Positions 25,190-33,182 of a stretch of DNA of 61,822 nt are shown here, one piece after another. Source of the stretch: CAMLHU01 sp049680185. Lineage in GTDB: Bacteria; Gemmatimonadota; Gemmatimonadetes; Gemmatimonadales; GWC2-71-9. Position numbers and translations under genes: made by a program. Below the pieces are notes generated by a model that was not told where the DNA came from, ran no database searches, and was given only the letters and a program-made list of their open reading frames with translations. Every line of letters begins with the position of its first letter. Within the stretch, counting starts at the first letter, position 1. Where the stretch lies: positions 1 to 61,822 of the forward strand of contig JBAUHI010000042.1 in NCBI GenBank assembly GCA_049680185.1. Direction: 5' to 3'.

Positions 25190-25962
25190 CCGGGCCCCTG
25201 TCCGCGCCGGTCGTCGTGCTGGTCGAGCCCCAGGACCTCGTCAACATCGCGAGCGTGGTCCGGATCGCCAAGAATTTCGAGCTGGCCCAGGTGCGCCTGG
25301 TGCGCCCCCGGGTGTTCGACGCGTACCGCATCGAGGGTATCGCCCACAACACCGCCGATGTCATCGAGGCGATCGGGCACTATGACTCGCTCGAGGCGGC
25401 GCTCGCCGACTGCGTCTACGCCGTCGCGCTCACCGCCCGCGGCCGCACCCACAAGCGTTCGATCCAGCGGCCTCGGCAGGCTGCGGCCGAGCTGGTGGCG
25501 CGGACTGCGGGTGGGCCCGTCGCGTTCGTGGCGGGGCGGGAGACCAACGGCCTCACCAACGACGAGCTGGACCGGTGCCACGCGCTGGTCACCATCCCCA
25601 CCAATCCCGATCACAGTTCCCTCAACCTGGCCCAGGCCGTTGCGGTGCTCGCCTACGAGGTGATGGTGGCGCGGGGTGGGGAGGGGCTGGCGCTCAAGGG
25701 GCCGCGCCGCAGCTCGGACAACGCACCCGACGACCTGCTCGAGCGGATGTTCGCCGATTGGGAGGGGGCGCTCGAAGCGATCGAGTTCTTCAAGACCCGT
25801 CAGCCCAAGGCGGTCATGCGATCGTTCCGCGAGATCCTCTACCGGGCGGACCTGGACCATCGTGAGGCGGCGCTGGTGCGGGCGATGGGGATCGAAGTGG
25901 TGCGGTTCTTCGAGCGGAAGGGGATCGTGCGGGAGAAGGATGGTAAGGTGGGAGGGGAATGA
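25186..25962 (+). CDS. trmJ: TrmH/SpoU-family tRNA methyltransferase, TrmJ-like
   Basis: A 258-residue SPOUT methyltransferase. It begins V-V-V-L-V-E-P-Q-D-L-V-N-I-A-S-V-V-R with the family arginine/asparagine, has a central F-V-A-G-R-E-T-N-G-L-T-N-D-E-L and the SAM-binding knot I-P-T-N-P-D-H-S-S-L-N-L-A-Q-A-V. The C-terminal helical extension of about 90 residues is typical of TrmJ, which methylates the ribose of position 32 in tRNA. The GTG start overlaps the pilT stop, so it is translated with pilT although the functions look unrelated. Confidence 0.88.
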   Translation: MTGPLSAPVVVLVEPQDLVNIASVVRIAKNFELAQVRLVRPRVFDAYRIEGIAHNTADVIEAIGHYDSLEAALADCVYAVALTARGRTHKRSIQRPRQAAAELVARTAGGPVAFVAGRETNGLTNDELDRCHALVTIPTNPDHSSLNLAQAVAVLAYEVMVARGGEGLALKGPRRSSDNAPDDLLERMFADWEGALEAIEFFKTRQPKAVMRSFREILYRADLDHREAALVRAMGIEVVRFFERKGIVREKDGKVGGE

Positions 25963-26066
25963 GGGGAGGAGGGATGGGTGGGCACTAGTACCAAGGGCCG
26001 CTGGCCCGGTACGGCGGGTGGGGTGCCCCGAGGACCGATCACACCGGCCAGCGCCTCTCACAGAAG

Positions 26067-26083
26067 TGTAAATGGTTGTTACA
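26067..26083. promoter_or_regulatory. Inverted repeat TGTAA-N7-TTACA in an AT-rich spacer
   Basis: A five-base inverted repeat with seven bases between lies in a locally AT-rich stretch ahead of the DUF gene. It could be an operator. The spacer 25963-26238 shows no other feature beyond this and a possible ribosome-binding GGAG near 26229. Confidence 0.3.
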
Positions 26084-26238
26084 TAATCACTTACGATGGA
26101 AAGCCAGGCTGTCTTTCTGTTGCCTTTGTGGTATTGCAGCGTGACCAGCCTCCTGCCGCCTCAGACCTTCTCTAACCGCAAGTCCCCCATTATCTTGCAG
26201 GGGTTCCCCGACCGACATTCCCAGTCCCAGGAGACGCC

Positions 26239-26736
26239 GTGGGCCGATCCGCCGCCTATTGGGCGACGAACCTGTACCTCGACGCCCGGCAGGAGCCGCG
26301 TCCGAGTGCGCCGTACCGCGACCTCCCTCCGCTCGCGGCACAGCGATTTCGTCAATTGCGGGAGGGGCTCCAGAAGTTGCCTGACGTCGTGGAGCATGTC
26401 CGCTTCATGGGTGCCACGTGGCGCTGGACCTGGGAGTATGGGCTGGGGACCCGTCGCGTCTGCTGGGTGCACCTGATGAAGGATGGGATCAGTTCCACCT
26501 TCACGGTGAGCGACAACGAAGAGCGCCAGGCGATGGCGCTCGCGAAGCTTGCTGCGCCCATCGTGAGCGCCATCCGATATGGTCAGCAGACCGGTCCGGT
26601 GCGTTGGTGTTGGATCGAGCTTTCCGATCGGAAGGTGACCGAAGCGTTCCTCGGATTCGCCCGTCGGAAGGTCGGATGGCTGCAGGTCGAGGCGGCGGCG
26701 GCCACACCAGCCGCACGTCGCAAAGCGGCGGGCTGA
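26239..26736 (+). CDS. Conserved hypothetical protein, DUF3788-like
   Basis: A 165-residue protein starting at GTG (26239), preceded by CAGGAGA. The sequence W-R-W-T-W-E-Y-G-L-G-T-R-R-V-C-W-V-H-L-M and K-V-T-E-A-F-L-G-F-A-R-R-K fits the small DUF3788 family of cytoplasmic proteins, which often bind hydrophobic ligands in the manner of YdeI/YjbR-like folds. No catalytic residues are clear. Its upstream region is more AT-rich than the surroundings. It stands alone between trmJ and the act operon. The family assignment is from memory of the pattern, so treat as moderate. Confidence 0.6.
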   Translation: MGRSAAYWATNLYLDARQEPRPSAPYRDLPPLAAQRFRQLREGLQKLPDVVEHVRFMGATWRWTWEYGLGTRRVCWVHLMKDGISSTFTVSDNEERQAMALAKLAAPIVSAIRYGQQTGPVRWCWIELSDRKVTEAFLGFARRKVGWLQVEAAAATPAARRKAAG

Positions 26737-26843
26737 GCCGATCGCTCGACCCACAACGGCGGGCCTTGTTGGTCCGCCGTTCCTGTTTTCGGGGACGCGT
26801 TGAATGCCGAGTGATATAGTCGGGAAAGAGCGATGACGCGGGA

Positions 26844-26871
26844 TTGTCTCTCGTCACGTCCCGCTTATACT
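26844..26871 (+). promoter_or_regulatory. Candidate sigma-70-type promoter of the act operon
   Basis: TTGTCT (26844-26849) and TATACT (26866-26871) are separated by 16 bases, ahead of actA. Transcription would begin near 26878, upstream of the CRP-type site, which would then act as a roadblock or belong to a second promoter. Confidence 0.45.
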
Positions 26872-26913
26872 TGGTCGTCGAAGGTCGCGGTGCCGCTCTA
26901 TTCGATCTGAATT

Positions 26914-26929
26914 CGTGAAACATTTCACA
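26914..26929. promoter_or_regulatory. CRP/FNR-family binding-site candidate upstream of actA
   Basis: CGTGA-AACATT-TCACA matches the CRP consensus TGTGA-N6-TCACA at nine of ten defined positions. Its core GTGAAACATTTCAC is a perfect inverted repeat of six bases around a two-base centre. It lies 70 bases before the actA start. A closely matching site precedes the cupredoxin gene at 36989. Confidence 0.55.
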
Positions 26930-26998
26930 AATCTACCTGACGGCCCTTCCTGCGTCGAGCGTTCGCATGGTCCTGACTCAAGCACAATGGTGATCGAC

Positions 26999-27571
26999 AT
27001 GCGCCTGCGCGTCCTCCGCGGCGGTGTGCTGATGGCGATGGCGTTCGGGGCCCTCGCGCTGGTGTCCCGCTCCGTCGCGGCCCAGACACCCTCCGCGAGC
27101 TGGGAACTCTCCGCCGCCGATTCGTCGCACTTGAAGGGCCCCCGCCAGCCGATCTTCTTCCGCCACGACATCCACGCCGGGCAATACAAGATCCCCTGCC
27201 AGTACTGTCACTATTCCGTCTCGGTCGCGACCGAGCCGGGCATTCCGAGCATGCAGACCTGCATGGGATGCCACTTGGTCATCTCGGGGAGTGACAGCGG
27301 CAACAAGGTCGAGATCGGCAAGCTCCGGAAGGCATGGTTCGCGAAGCAGCCGATCGAGTGGGTGCGGATCCATCGCGTCGCCAACTTCGTGCACTATCCC
27401 CACCAGCTCCATATCAAGGCGATGGGGCCGGTGGCCTGCGCCACCTGTCACGGCAATGTGTCACGGATGCCGCAGGTGTTCGCGGTGAATAACGTCCACA
27501 ACATGGGGTGGTGCATCTCGTGCCACCTCGAGCGGAAGGTCAACCGCGACTGTACGGCATGTCATTATTGA
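26999..27571 (+). CDS. actA: Alternative complex III subunit A, pentaheme cytochrome c
   Basis: ActA is the periplasmic multiheme cytochrome of alternative complex III, which oxidises quinol in place of the bc1 complex. The 190-residue product has an N-terminal signal/anchor (residues 5-25, ending V-A-A-Q) and five heme motifs: C-Q-Y-C-H, C-M-G-C-H, C-A-T-C-H, C-I-S-C-H and C-T-A-C-H, the expected number. I chose ATG at 26999; ATG at 26987 is only four codons earlier. A long heptamer array separates it from actB, unusual inside this operon. Confidence 0.92.
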   Translation: MRLRVLRGGVLMAMAFGALALVSRSVAAQTPSASWELSAADSSHLKGPRQPIFFRHDIHAGQYKIPCQYCHYSVSVATEPGIPSMQTCMGCHLVISGSDSGNKVEIGKLRKAWFAKQPIEWVRIHRVANFVHYPHQLHIKAMGPVACATCHGNVSRMPQVFAVNNVHNMGWCISCHLERKVNRDCTACHY

Positions 27572-27712
27572 GCTATCAGCTATTCAGCTATCAGCTATCA
27601 GCTATCAGCTAAGAGCCAGGAGCTGCCAGCGCAGCCAGCCGATCGCCGATAGCTGATAGCCGATAGCTGATCGCTGATCGCCGATACCTGATCGCCGATA
27701 GCCGATAGCTCG
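27572..27712. repeat. Long heptamer array between actA and actB
   Basis: The array starts one base after the actA stop. After one heptamer and one eight-base slip, 18 units keep 7-bp phase from 27587 to 27712. Units change from GCTATCA to TAGCTGA/TCGCTGA/TCGCCGA, which are reverse-complement-like, so the transcript can fold into a long hairpin between the two reading frames. The repeat ends about 17 bases before the actB start. Confidence 0.95.
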
Positions 27713-27729
27713 CAGGCACCGGAGCCCTG

Positions 27730-30700
27730 ATGTCCGACGAATCGCCAAAGTCGATCGATCGCCGCAAGTTCCTCACCGTCGTGGGCGTGACCGGTGCGGG
27801 GGCCGCCGCGTTGTCCGGCTGTTCCACCGAGCGGGTGGAGAAGCTGGTGCCGTACCTGGTCCAGTCCGAGGACCAGGTCCCGGGCATTCCCACCTACTAC
27901 GCCAGCACCTGCACCGAGTGCGCTGCGGGCTGCGGTCTGCACGTCAAGACGCGCGAGGCGCGCGCCATCAAGCTCGAAGGCAATCCCGAACACCCGGTCA
28001 ACGCGGGCACCATCTGCTCCCGGGGCCAGGCCGGCCTGCAGGGACTCTACAACCCGGATCGTCTCGCGGGCCCGATGCAGAAGGACGGTTCGGGGTGGAA
28101 GAGCATCTCCTGGGATGACGCCATCGCGCTCCTCGCCTCGAAGCTCGGTGCCGCCGCGGGCAAGGTGGCGGTGCTCTCGGGCGCTGGCCGCGGCACCTTC
28201 GACGACCTCCTCGGCGACTGGACCCGCACGCTCGGTGGCACGGTGGTGCGCTACCAGCCGTTCGACCACGAGCCGCTCCGACTCGCCCACCAGAAGGTCT
28301 TCGGGCTCGATCAGTTGCCGTACCACGACTTCGCCAAGGCGAAGCACATCGTCTCGTTCGGCGCGGACTTCCTCGAGACCTGGCTGGCCCCGACCGAACA
28401 GCAGCGCGGATTCGCCGAGTCACACGGATTCGCCGGCGGGACCGCCGCACGCCACGTGTTCATCGGCCCCCGGATGTCGCTCACGGGGATGAACGCAGAC
28501 GAGTGGCAGGCGGTGACGCCGGGATCCGAGGCGGTGCTGGCGCTCGGGATGGCCAACGTGATCCTGACCGAACGCAGCGGCGCTCCGGCCGATGCGAACG
28601 GACTCCGCGCGACGCTGGCGCCGTACACCCCGGAGAAGGCCGGCCAGGCCTCCGGGCTCCAGCCCGCCGTGGTGCAGCGCCTTGCCCGCGAGTTCGCCTC
28701 GGCCAAGCCATCGCTGGCGGTGGCGGGGGGCGTCAACGGCCAGCACCGCGAGGCGCTCGAACTCTGCGCCGCGGTCGACCTGCTCAACTACGTCGCCGGG
28801 AACGTCGGCCAGACTGTGGTCTTCGGCGCCGACCTGCAGCACGGCGACGGCTATGGCGCGGTCGAAGCGTTGTTCGCTCGGATGGACCAGGGTCAGGTGG
28901 CGGTGGCGCTGGTGCACGAGGCCGACCCGCTCTACGCACTTCCCAAGGCCGGCAACTTCGCCGCCCGCTTCGCCAAGGTGCCGTTCAAGGTCTCGACCGC
29001 GCTCTGGCTCGATGACACCGCCAACGCCTGCGACCTCATCCTCCCGAACCTCCATGCGCTCGAGCGGTGGGATGACCTCCGGCCCCGCGCCGGCGTCACC
29101 GGGCTGCTCCAGCCGGCCATGGAACCCGTCTTTGCCGGCCGCCACACCGGCGACGTCCTGCTCCAGGTGTCGAAGAAGCTGGGTGGCGCCCTCGGCAAGT
29201 TCAGCGCTCCCGACTTCAAGACCCATCTCGAGCAGGCCTGGGCCCAACTGGCCAAGAAGCGTGGCCACGCCGACGCCGTCGGCTTCTGGCGCGATGCGCT
29301 GCAGCGCGGCGGCCTCTACGATCCGCGGCCGACCGAGGCCGTGCGACTGGCCCCCGGTGCCTGGTCGGTGAGTGCGAAGGGCGCCACGCTCGACGGTGAC
29401 GGCGCCTATGTGCTGTTGCCCGCGGCCGGCTCGATGCTCTCCGATGGCCGAGGCGCCAACCGGCCCTGGTTGCTCGAAATGAGCGATCCGGTCACCAAGA
29501 TCACGTGGAACAGCTGGGTCGAGGTCCATCCCGACACCGCCCAGGCGCTCGACGTGCGGGAAGGCGAGATCCTTCGGCTGACCTCTCCCCACGGCACCGT
29601 GGACGCGCCCGTGTACGTCTACGCCGGCGTCATTCCGGGAGCGTTGTCGGTCCCGCTCGGGTGGGGACACGCCACGTTCGGTCGCTATGCCAGCGGGCGC
29701 GGCGTCAATGCGCTCGACCTGATCGACTCCAAGGATGGCAACGGGTACCTGCCCTACGTCTCGACCCGGGTGAGTGCCGTGAAGACCGGCGACTACCGCC
29801 AGGTCGCCAAGACCGAAGGCTCCAACCGTCAGCTCGGCCGCGGGATCGCCGACGCGATGCCGTTGGCGGCCGCCCGGCAGGGCCTCACGCTCAAGGAATC
29901 GTACGCGGCCGCGGGTCATCCGGAGGCCCACGACAACCCCGCCAACGAGGTCGCAGCGATCGAGGGGTTCCGCGAGAGCGTGCTGGAGAAGCAGAAGCAC
30001 GGCGGCTATGCCGAGGCGCACCCGAAGTGGGGGATGGTCGTCGACCTCGACAAGTGCACTGGCTGTTCTGCCTGCGTCACGGCGTGCTATGCGGAGAACA
30101 ACATCCCGATCGTGGGGGAGGACGACATCCTCCGCGGCCGGGAGATGACCTGGATGCGGATCGAGCGGTACTACGAGGGCGGGAGCGACGGCGAGCCGCT
30201 GGAGACACGCTTCGTCCCGATGCTCTGCCAGCAATGCGATAACGCGCCCTGCGAGCCCGTCTGCCCGGTGTACGCCTCGTATCACACGGTGGACGGCCTC
30301 AACGGCCAGGTGTACAACCGCTGCGTCGGCACCCGCTACTGCTCCAACAACTGCCCTTTCAAGGTCCGCTACTTCAACTGGTACGCGTACGCCAAGCGGG
30401 CGTTCCCCGAGCCGCTCAACTGGCAGCTCAACCCCGATGTGACCGTGCGGGCGCGGGGCGTGATGGAGAAGTGCACGTTCTGCGTGCAGCGGATCCGCGG
30501 GGCCCAGCATGAAGCGCTGATGGCCGGCCGGGCGCTCAAGGATGGCGATGTCGTGACGGCCTGCCAGCAGGCATGCCCGTCGGGGGCCATCGTCTTCGGC
30601 AACGTGAAGGATCCGGCCAGCAAGGTGGTCCATGCGGCCATGGCGAGTTCCCGCGGGTACCACATCTTCGATGAGCTGAATGTGCGATCGGCGATCACCT

Positions 30701-30735
30701 ACCTGGCCAAGGTCACGCGACCGGTGGAGGGCTGA
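27730..30735 (+). CDS. actB: Alternative complex III subunit B, iron-sulfur protein
   Basis: A 1001-residue fusion of a molybdopterin-oxidoreductase-like domain (about 1-750) and a four-cluster ferredoxin domain (about 760-980). A Tat signal (S-I-D-R-R-K-F-L) and then a Cys (S-G-C-S) suggest export. The ferredoxin cysteines appear as C-T-G-C-S-A-C, C-Q-Q-C-D, C-V-G-T-R-Y-C and C-T-F-C. The first domain keeps a C-x2-C-x3-C motif and a fourth Cys at about 60-96, where related enzymes hold an extra cluster; in characterised ActB this half lacks molybdenum. It relays electrons from quinol to ActA/ActE. It is followed by actC with two bases between. Confidence 0.95.
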   Translation: MSDESPKSIDRRKFLTVVGVTGAGAAALSGCSTERVEKLVPYLVQSEDQVPGIPTYYASTCTECAAGCGLHVKTREARAIKLEGNPEHPVNAGTICSRGQAGLQGLYNPDRLAGPMQKDGSGWKSISWDDAIALLASKLGAAAGKVAVLSGAGRGTFDDLLGDWTRTLGGTVVRYQPFDHEPLRLAHQKVFGLDQLPYHDFAKAKHIVSFGADFLETWLAPTEQQRGFAESHGFAGGTAARHVFIGPRMSLTGMNADEWQAVTPGSEAVLALGMANVILTERSGAPADANGLRATLAPYTPEKAGQASGLQPAVVQRLAREFASAKPSLAVAGGVNGQHREALELCAAVDLLNYVAGNVGQTVVFGADLQHGDGYGAVEALFARMDQGQVAVALVHEADPLYALPKAGNFAARFAKVPFKVSTALWLDDTANACDLILPNLHALERWDDLRPRAGVTGLLQPAMEPVFAGRHTGDVLLQVSKKLGGALGKFSAPDFKTHLEQAWAQLAKKRGHADAVGFWRDALQRGGLYDPRPTEAVRLAPGAWSVSAKGATLDGDGAYVLLPAAGSMLSDGRGANRPWLLEMSDPVTKITWNSWVEVHPDTAQALDVREGEILRLTSPHGTVDAPVYVYAGVIPGALSVPLGWGHATFGRYASGRGVNALDLIDSKDGNGYLPYVSTRVSAVKTGDYRQVAKTEGSNRQLGRGIADAMPLAAARQGLTLKESYAAAGHPEAHDNPANEVAAIEGFRESVLEKQKHGGYAEAHPKWGMVVDLDKCTGCSACVTACYAENNIPIVGEDDILRGREMTWMRIERYYEGGSDGEPLETRFVPMLCQQCDNAPCEPVCPVYASYHTVDGLNGQVYNRCVGTRYCSNNCPFKVRYFNWYAYAKRAFPEPLNWQLNPDVTVRARGVMEKCTFCVQRIRGAQHEALMAGRALKDGDVVTACQQACPSGAIVFGNVKDPASKVVHAAMASSRGYHIFDELNVRSAITYLAKVTRPVEG

Positions 30736-30737
30736 CC

Positions 30738-32081
30738 GTGGCGACCACGCTGTATGAGCCGCCGACCTCCCAGACGCACGCCGAGGTCACCCGGGACGTC
30801 CTTGCCACCTTACAGGCGCCGGGGCGGGGATACTACTACCTGCTGGGCGGGGCGCTCTTTGCCCTGGCCATCGGGCTGGTGACGTTCATCATCCTGCTGC
30901 GGGACGGCCTGGGACACTCCGGATACAACCCGCCGGTGATGTGGTCGGTGTACATCACCACGTTCGTGTTCTGGGTCGGCATCGGGCACGCGGGGACGCT
31001 GATCTCGGCGATCCTCTTCCTCTTCCGCTCGCCGTGGCGTACCGCGGTGTACCGGTCGACCGAAGCGATGACGGTCTTTGCGGTGATGACCGCCGGGCTC
31101 TTCCCGATCATCCACATCGGGCGCCAGTGGGTCTTCTACTGGCTCATCCCGTATCCGAACCAGCGCTACATCTGGCCCAACTTCAAGTCGCCGCTCATCT
31201 GGGATGTGTTCGCCATCTCGACCTACCTCACCGTCTCGACCACGTTCCTGGTCTTCGGGCTGGTGCCGGACGTCGCCGCGGTGCGCGACAAGGTGCGGGG
31301 CTGGCGCAAGAAGGTGTACGGCATGATGTCCTTCGGGTGGAAGGGCACCGACCAGCAGTGGCGGCACCATTCGCGGGCGTATCTGTACATGGCCGCGATG
31401 GCCACCCCGCTGGTGCTCTCGGTGCACTCCACGGTCTCGTGGGACTTTGCCATGGCGCTCGTTCCGGGGTGGCACGGGACCATCTTCGCGCCGTATTTCG
31501 TGGCCGGCGCCATCTACTCCGGTGTCGGGATGGTGCTGACGCTCCTCATTCCGCTCCGGAAGGTGCTGCATCTGGAGCACATGATCACCGAGTACCACTT
31601 CGATAACCTCGCCAAGCTGACGCTCCTGGTCGGGACGATCCTCTTCTACTCGTACTCGATGGAGTACTTCGTCTCCTGGTACAGCGGCAACACCTTCGAG
31701 CAGACGACGTTCTTCCGCCGGGCGTTCGGGCCGCAGTGGTGGGGCGGTTGGACGATGATCATTTGCAACGCGCTGTTGTCCCAGTTGCTCTGGTTCAAGA
31801 AGATCCGCACCAACCTGACGTCGTTGTTCGTGCTGTCGATCTTCATCAACATCGGGATGTGGTTCGAGCGCTGGGTCATCATCGAGTCCTCGCTCTCCAA
31901 CGAGTTCAATCCGTGGGCGTGGGGCATCCTGAACCCGACTTGGGCCGACTGGGGCATCCTCGTCGGTTCATTCGGCTGGTTCAGCATGTACTTCCTGCTC
32001 TTCTTCAAGACCTTCCCCATCGTGGCGATCCAGGAGATCAAGGAAACGATCCCGATGCCGCGTCGACGGGAGGCCCACTGA
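30738..32081 (+). CDS. actC: Alternative complex III subunit C, NrfD-type membrane protein
   Basis: A 447-residue polytopic membrane protein of the NrfD/PsrC family with about ten hydrophobic helices. It would form the quinol-binding membrane domain. Features include T-R-D-V-L-A at the N-terminus, a G-I-G-H-A-G-T-L segment, H-S-T-V-S-W-D-F-A and F-V-S-W-Y-S-G in the later helices. The GTG start at 30738 is two bases after the actB stop, and actD overlaps its stop. ActC and ActF are distant homologues that form the two halves of the membrane core. Confidence 0.94.
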   Translation: MATTLYEPPTSQTHAEVTRDVLATLQAPGRGYYYLLGGALFALAIGLVTFIILLRDGLGHSGYNPPVMWSVYITTFVFWVGIGHAGTLISAILFLFRSPWRTAVYRSTEAMTVFAVMTAGLFPIIHIGRQWVFYWLIPYPNQRYIWPNFKSPLIWDVFAISTYLTVSTTFLVFGLVPDVAAVRDKVRGWRKKVYGMMSFGWKGTDQQWRHHSRAYLYMAAMATPLVLSVHSTVSWDFAMALVPGWHGTIFAPYFVAGAIYSGVGMVLTLLIPLRKVLHLEHMITEYHFDNLAKLTLLVGTILFYSYSMEYFVSWYSGNTFEQTTFFRRAFGPQWWGGWTMIICNALLSQLLWFKKIRTNLTSLFVLSIFINIGMWFERWVIIESSLSNEFNPWAWGILNPTWADWGILVGSFGWFSMYFLLFFKTFPIVAIQEIKETIPMPRRREAH

Positions 32082-32590
32082 TGCGCAAGGTCGTTCCGGG
32101 CGTCCTGGGCTCCTTTGCCCACGTCGACGCGGCCGCCGAGGCGATCCGCACCCTGCGGGCCCAGGGGCATCGCGACCTCACGGTCTACTCGGCGTGCGCC
32201 CAGCATGAGATCGAGGCCGCCCTCGAACAGAAGGTGAGCCCGGTCCGGGTCTTCACACTGATCGCCGCCATCATCGGGTGCGCCTCCGGGCTCTCGATGA
32301 CCTATTGGATGTCGCTCGATTGGCCGCTGCTGGTGGGTGGCAAGCCGATCGCGACCGTGCCTCCCTACGTGGTCATCATGTTCGAGTTGACGGTGCTCTT
32401 CGGGTCGCTCGTCGCGGTGGCGTCGGTGGTGGGGCTCTCCCTCCTCAAGCCCACCACGGGGATGGCCTACGACGAGTCGTTCACCGATGACAAGATCGGC
32501 GTATTCGTGGCGTGCCGCCCCGACCTGCAGGCCGCGGTCGAAAAGATCCTCTCGGGCGCCGGGTCGGTGGAGGTGCGCCGTGCCGCGTAA
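32081..32590 (+). CDS. actD: Alternative complex III subunit D
   Basis: A 169-residue protein of the DUF3341 family. It has a small soluble N-terminal alpha/beta part (G-V-L-G-S-F-A-H-V-D-A-A) and two hydrophobic helices (about 55-75 and 92-115), with a further soluble C-terminal part containing D-D-K-I-G-V-F-V. It is a structural subunit of the complex and has no cofactor. The start overlaps the actC stop by one base (TGATG), and its own end overlaps the actE start by 11 bases. Confidence 0.92.
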   Translation: MRKVVPGVLGSFAHVDAAAEAIRTLRAQGHRDLTVYSACAQHEIEAALEQKVSPVRVFTLIAAIIGCASGLSMTYWMSLDWPLLVGGKPIATVPPYVVIMFELTVLFGSLVAVASVVGLSLLKPTTGMAYDESFTDDKIGVFVACRPDLQAAVEKILSGAGSVEVRRAA

Positions 32591-33182
32591 GCTCCTGACC
32601 ACGCTCGCCACGGCGGGGCTCGTCCTCACCGGCGGCTGCAACTGGTACTACAACACCCTGCCCAGTCCCGACGACCTGATGCACGCGGTGCCGTGGTTCG
32701 ATCACATGATCGTCCAGCGCAGCGTCCACCCGTATCAGTTCGCCGATGTGCCGCGCGACACGCCGGAGGGCACCGTGCCCGTCACCGGCGGTGAGCGGGA
32801 CTGGGGCACCGGCAACCCGATGATGCTGCAGTACGCGTTCGACACGCTTGTGGCAGACCGCGTCGTCAATCCGACCGACAAGGCGGCCACGCTGGCGCGC
32901 GGCGATACGATGTACCACACATTCTGTTCGGTGTGCCATGGCCCCGCCGGCGATCCCGCCGCGGCGACGGTGGGTCCAAAGCTCGGCGCGCTCTCGCTCC
33001 TCACCCCCCATGCCAAAGCACTTAAGGACGGCTACCTGTACAGCATGGTCCGCTACGGCAGGGGCCTGATGCCGCGCTACGGCGACAAGATCGAACCCGC
33101 GGACCGGTGGGCCATCGTCAACTACGTGCGCACGCTCCAGGCAGCGCCCGCCGACACCGGCCGCGCCGGAGGAACGCACTGA
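32580..33182 (+). CDS. actE: Alternative complex III subunit E, monoheme cytochrome c lipoprotein
   Basis: A 200-residue lipoprotein with lipobox L-T-G-G-C near residue 18. It contains a single heme motif C-S-V-C-H near 118 and a likely axial Met in G-L-M-P-R-Y near 161, typical of class I cytochromes c. It passes electrons from ActA/ActB to a soluble carrier or terminal oxidase. The GTG start at 32580 lies within the last codons of actD, and the stop overlaps actF. Confidence 0.93.
   Translation: MPRKLLTTLATAGLVLTGGCNWYYNTLPSPDDLMHAVPWFDHMIVQRSVHPYQFADVPRDTPEGTVPVTGGERDWGTGNPMMLQYAFDTLVADRVVNPTDKAATLARGDTMYHTFCSVCHGPAGDPAAATVGPKLGALSLLTPHAKALKDGYLYSMVRYGRGLMPRYGDKIEPADRWAIVNYVRTLQAAPADTGRAGGTH

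Noticed and set aside
28420..30663. 747-residue minus-strand open frame
   Set aside because: Antisense shadow of actB. The actB frame contains all cluster cysteines and the Tat signal; the shadow is Arg/Gly/His-rich with no motif.
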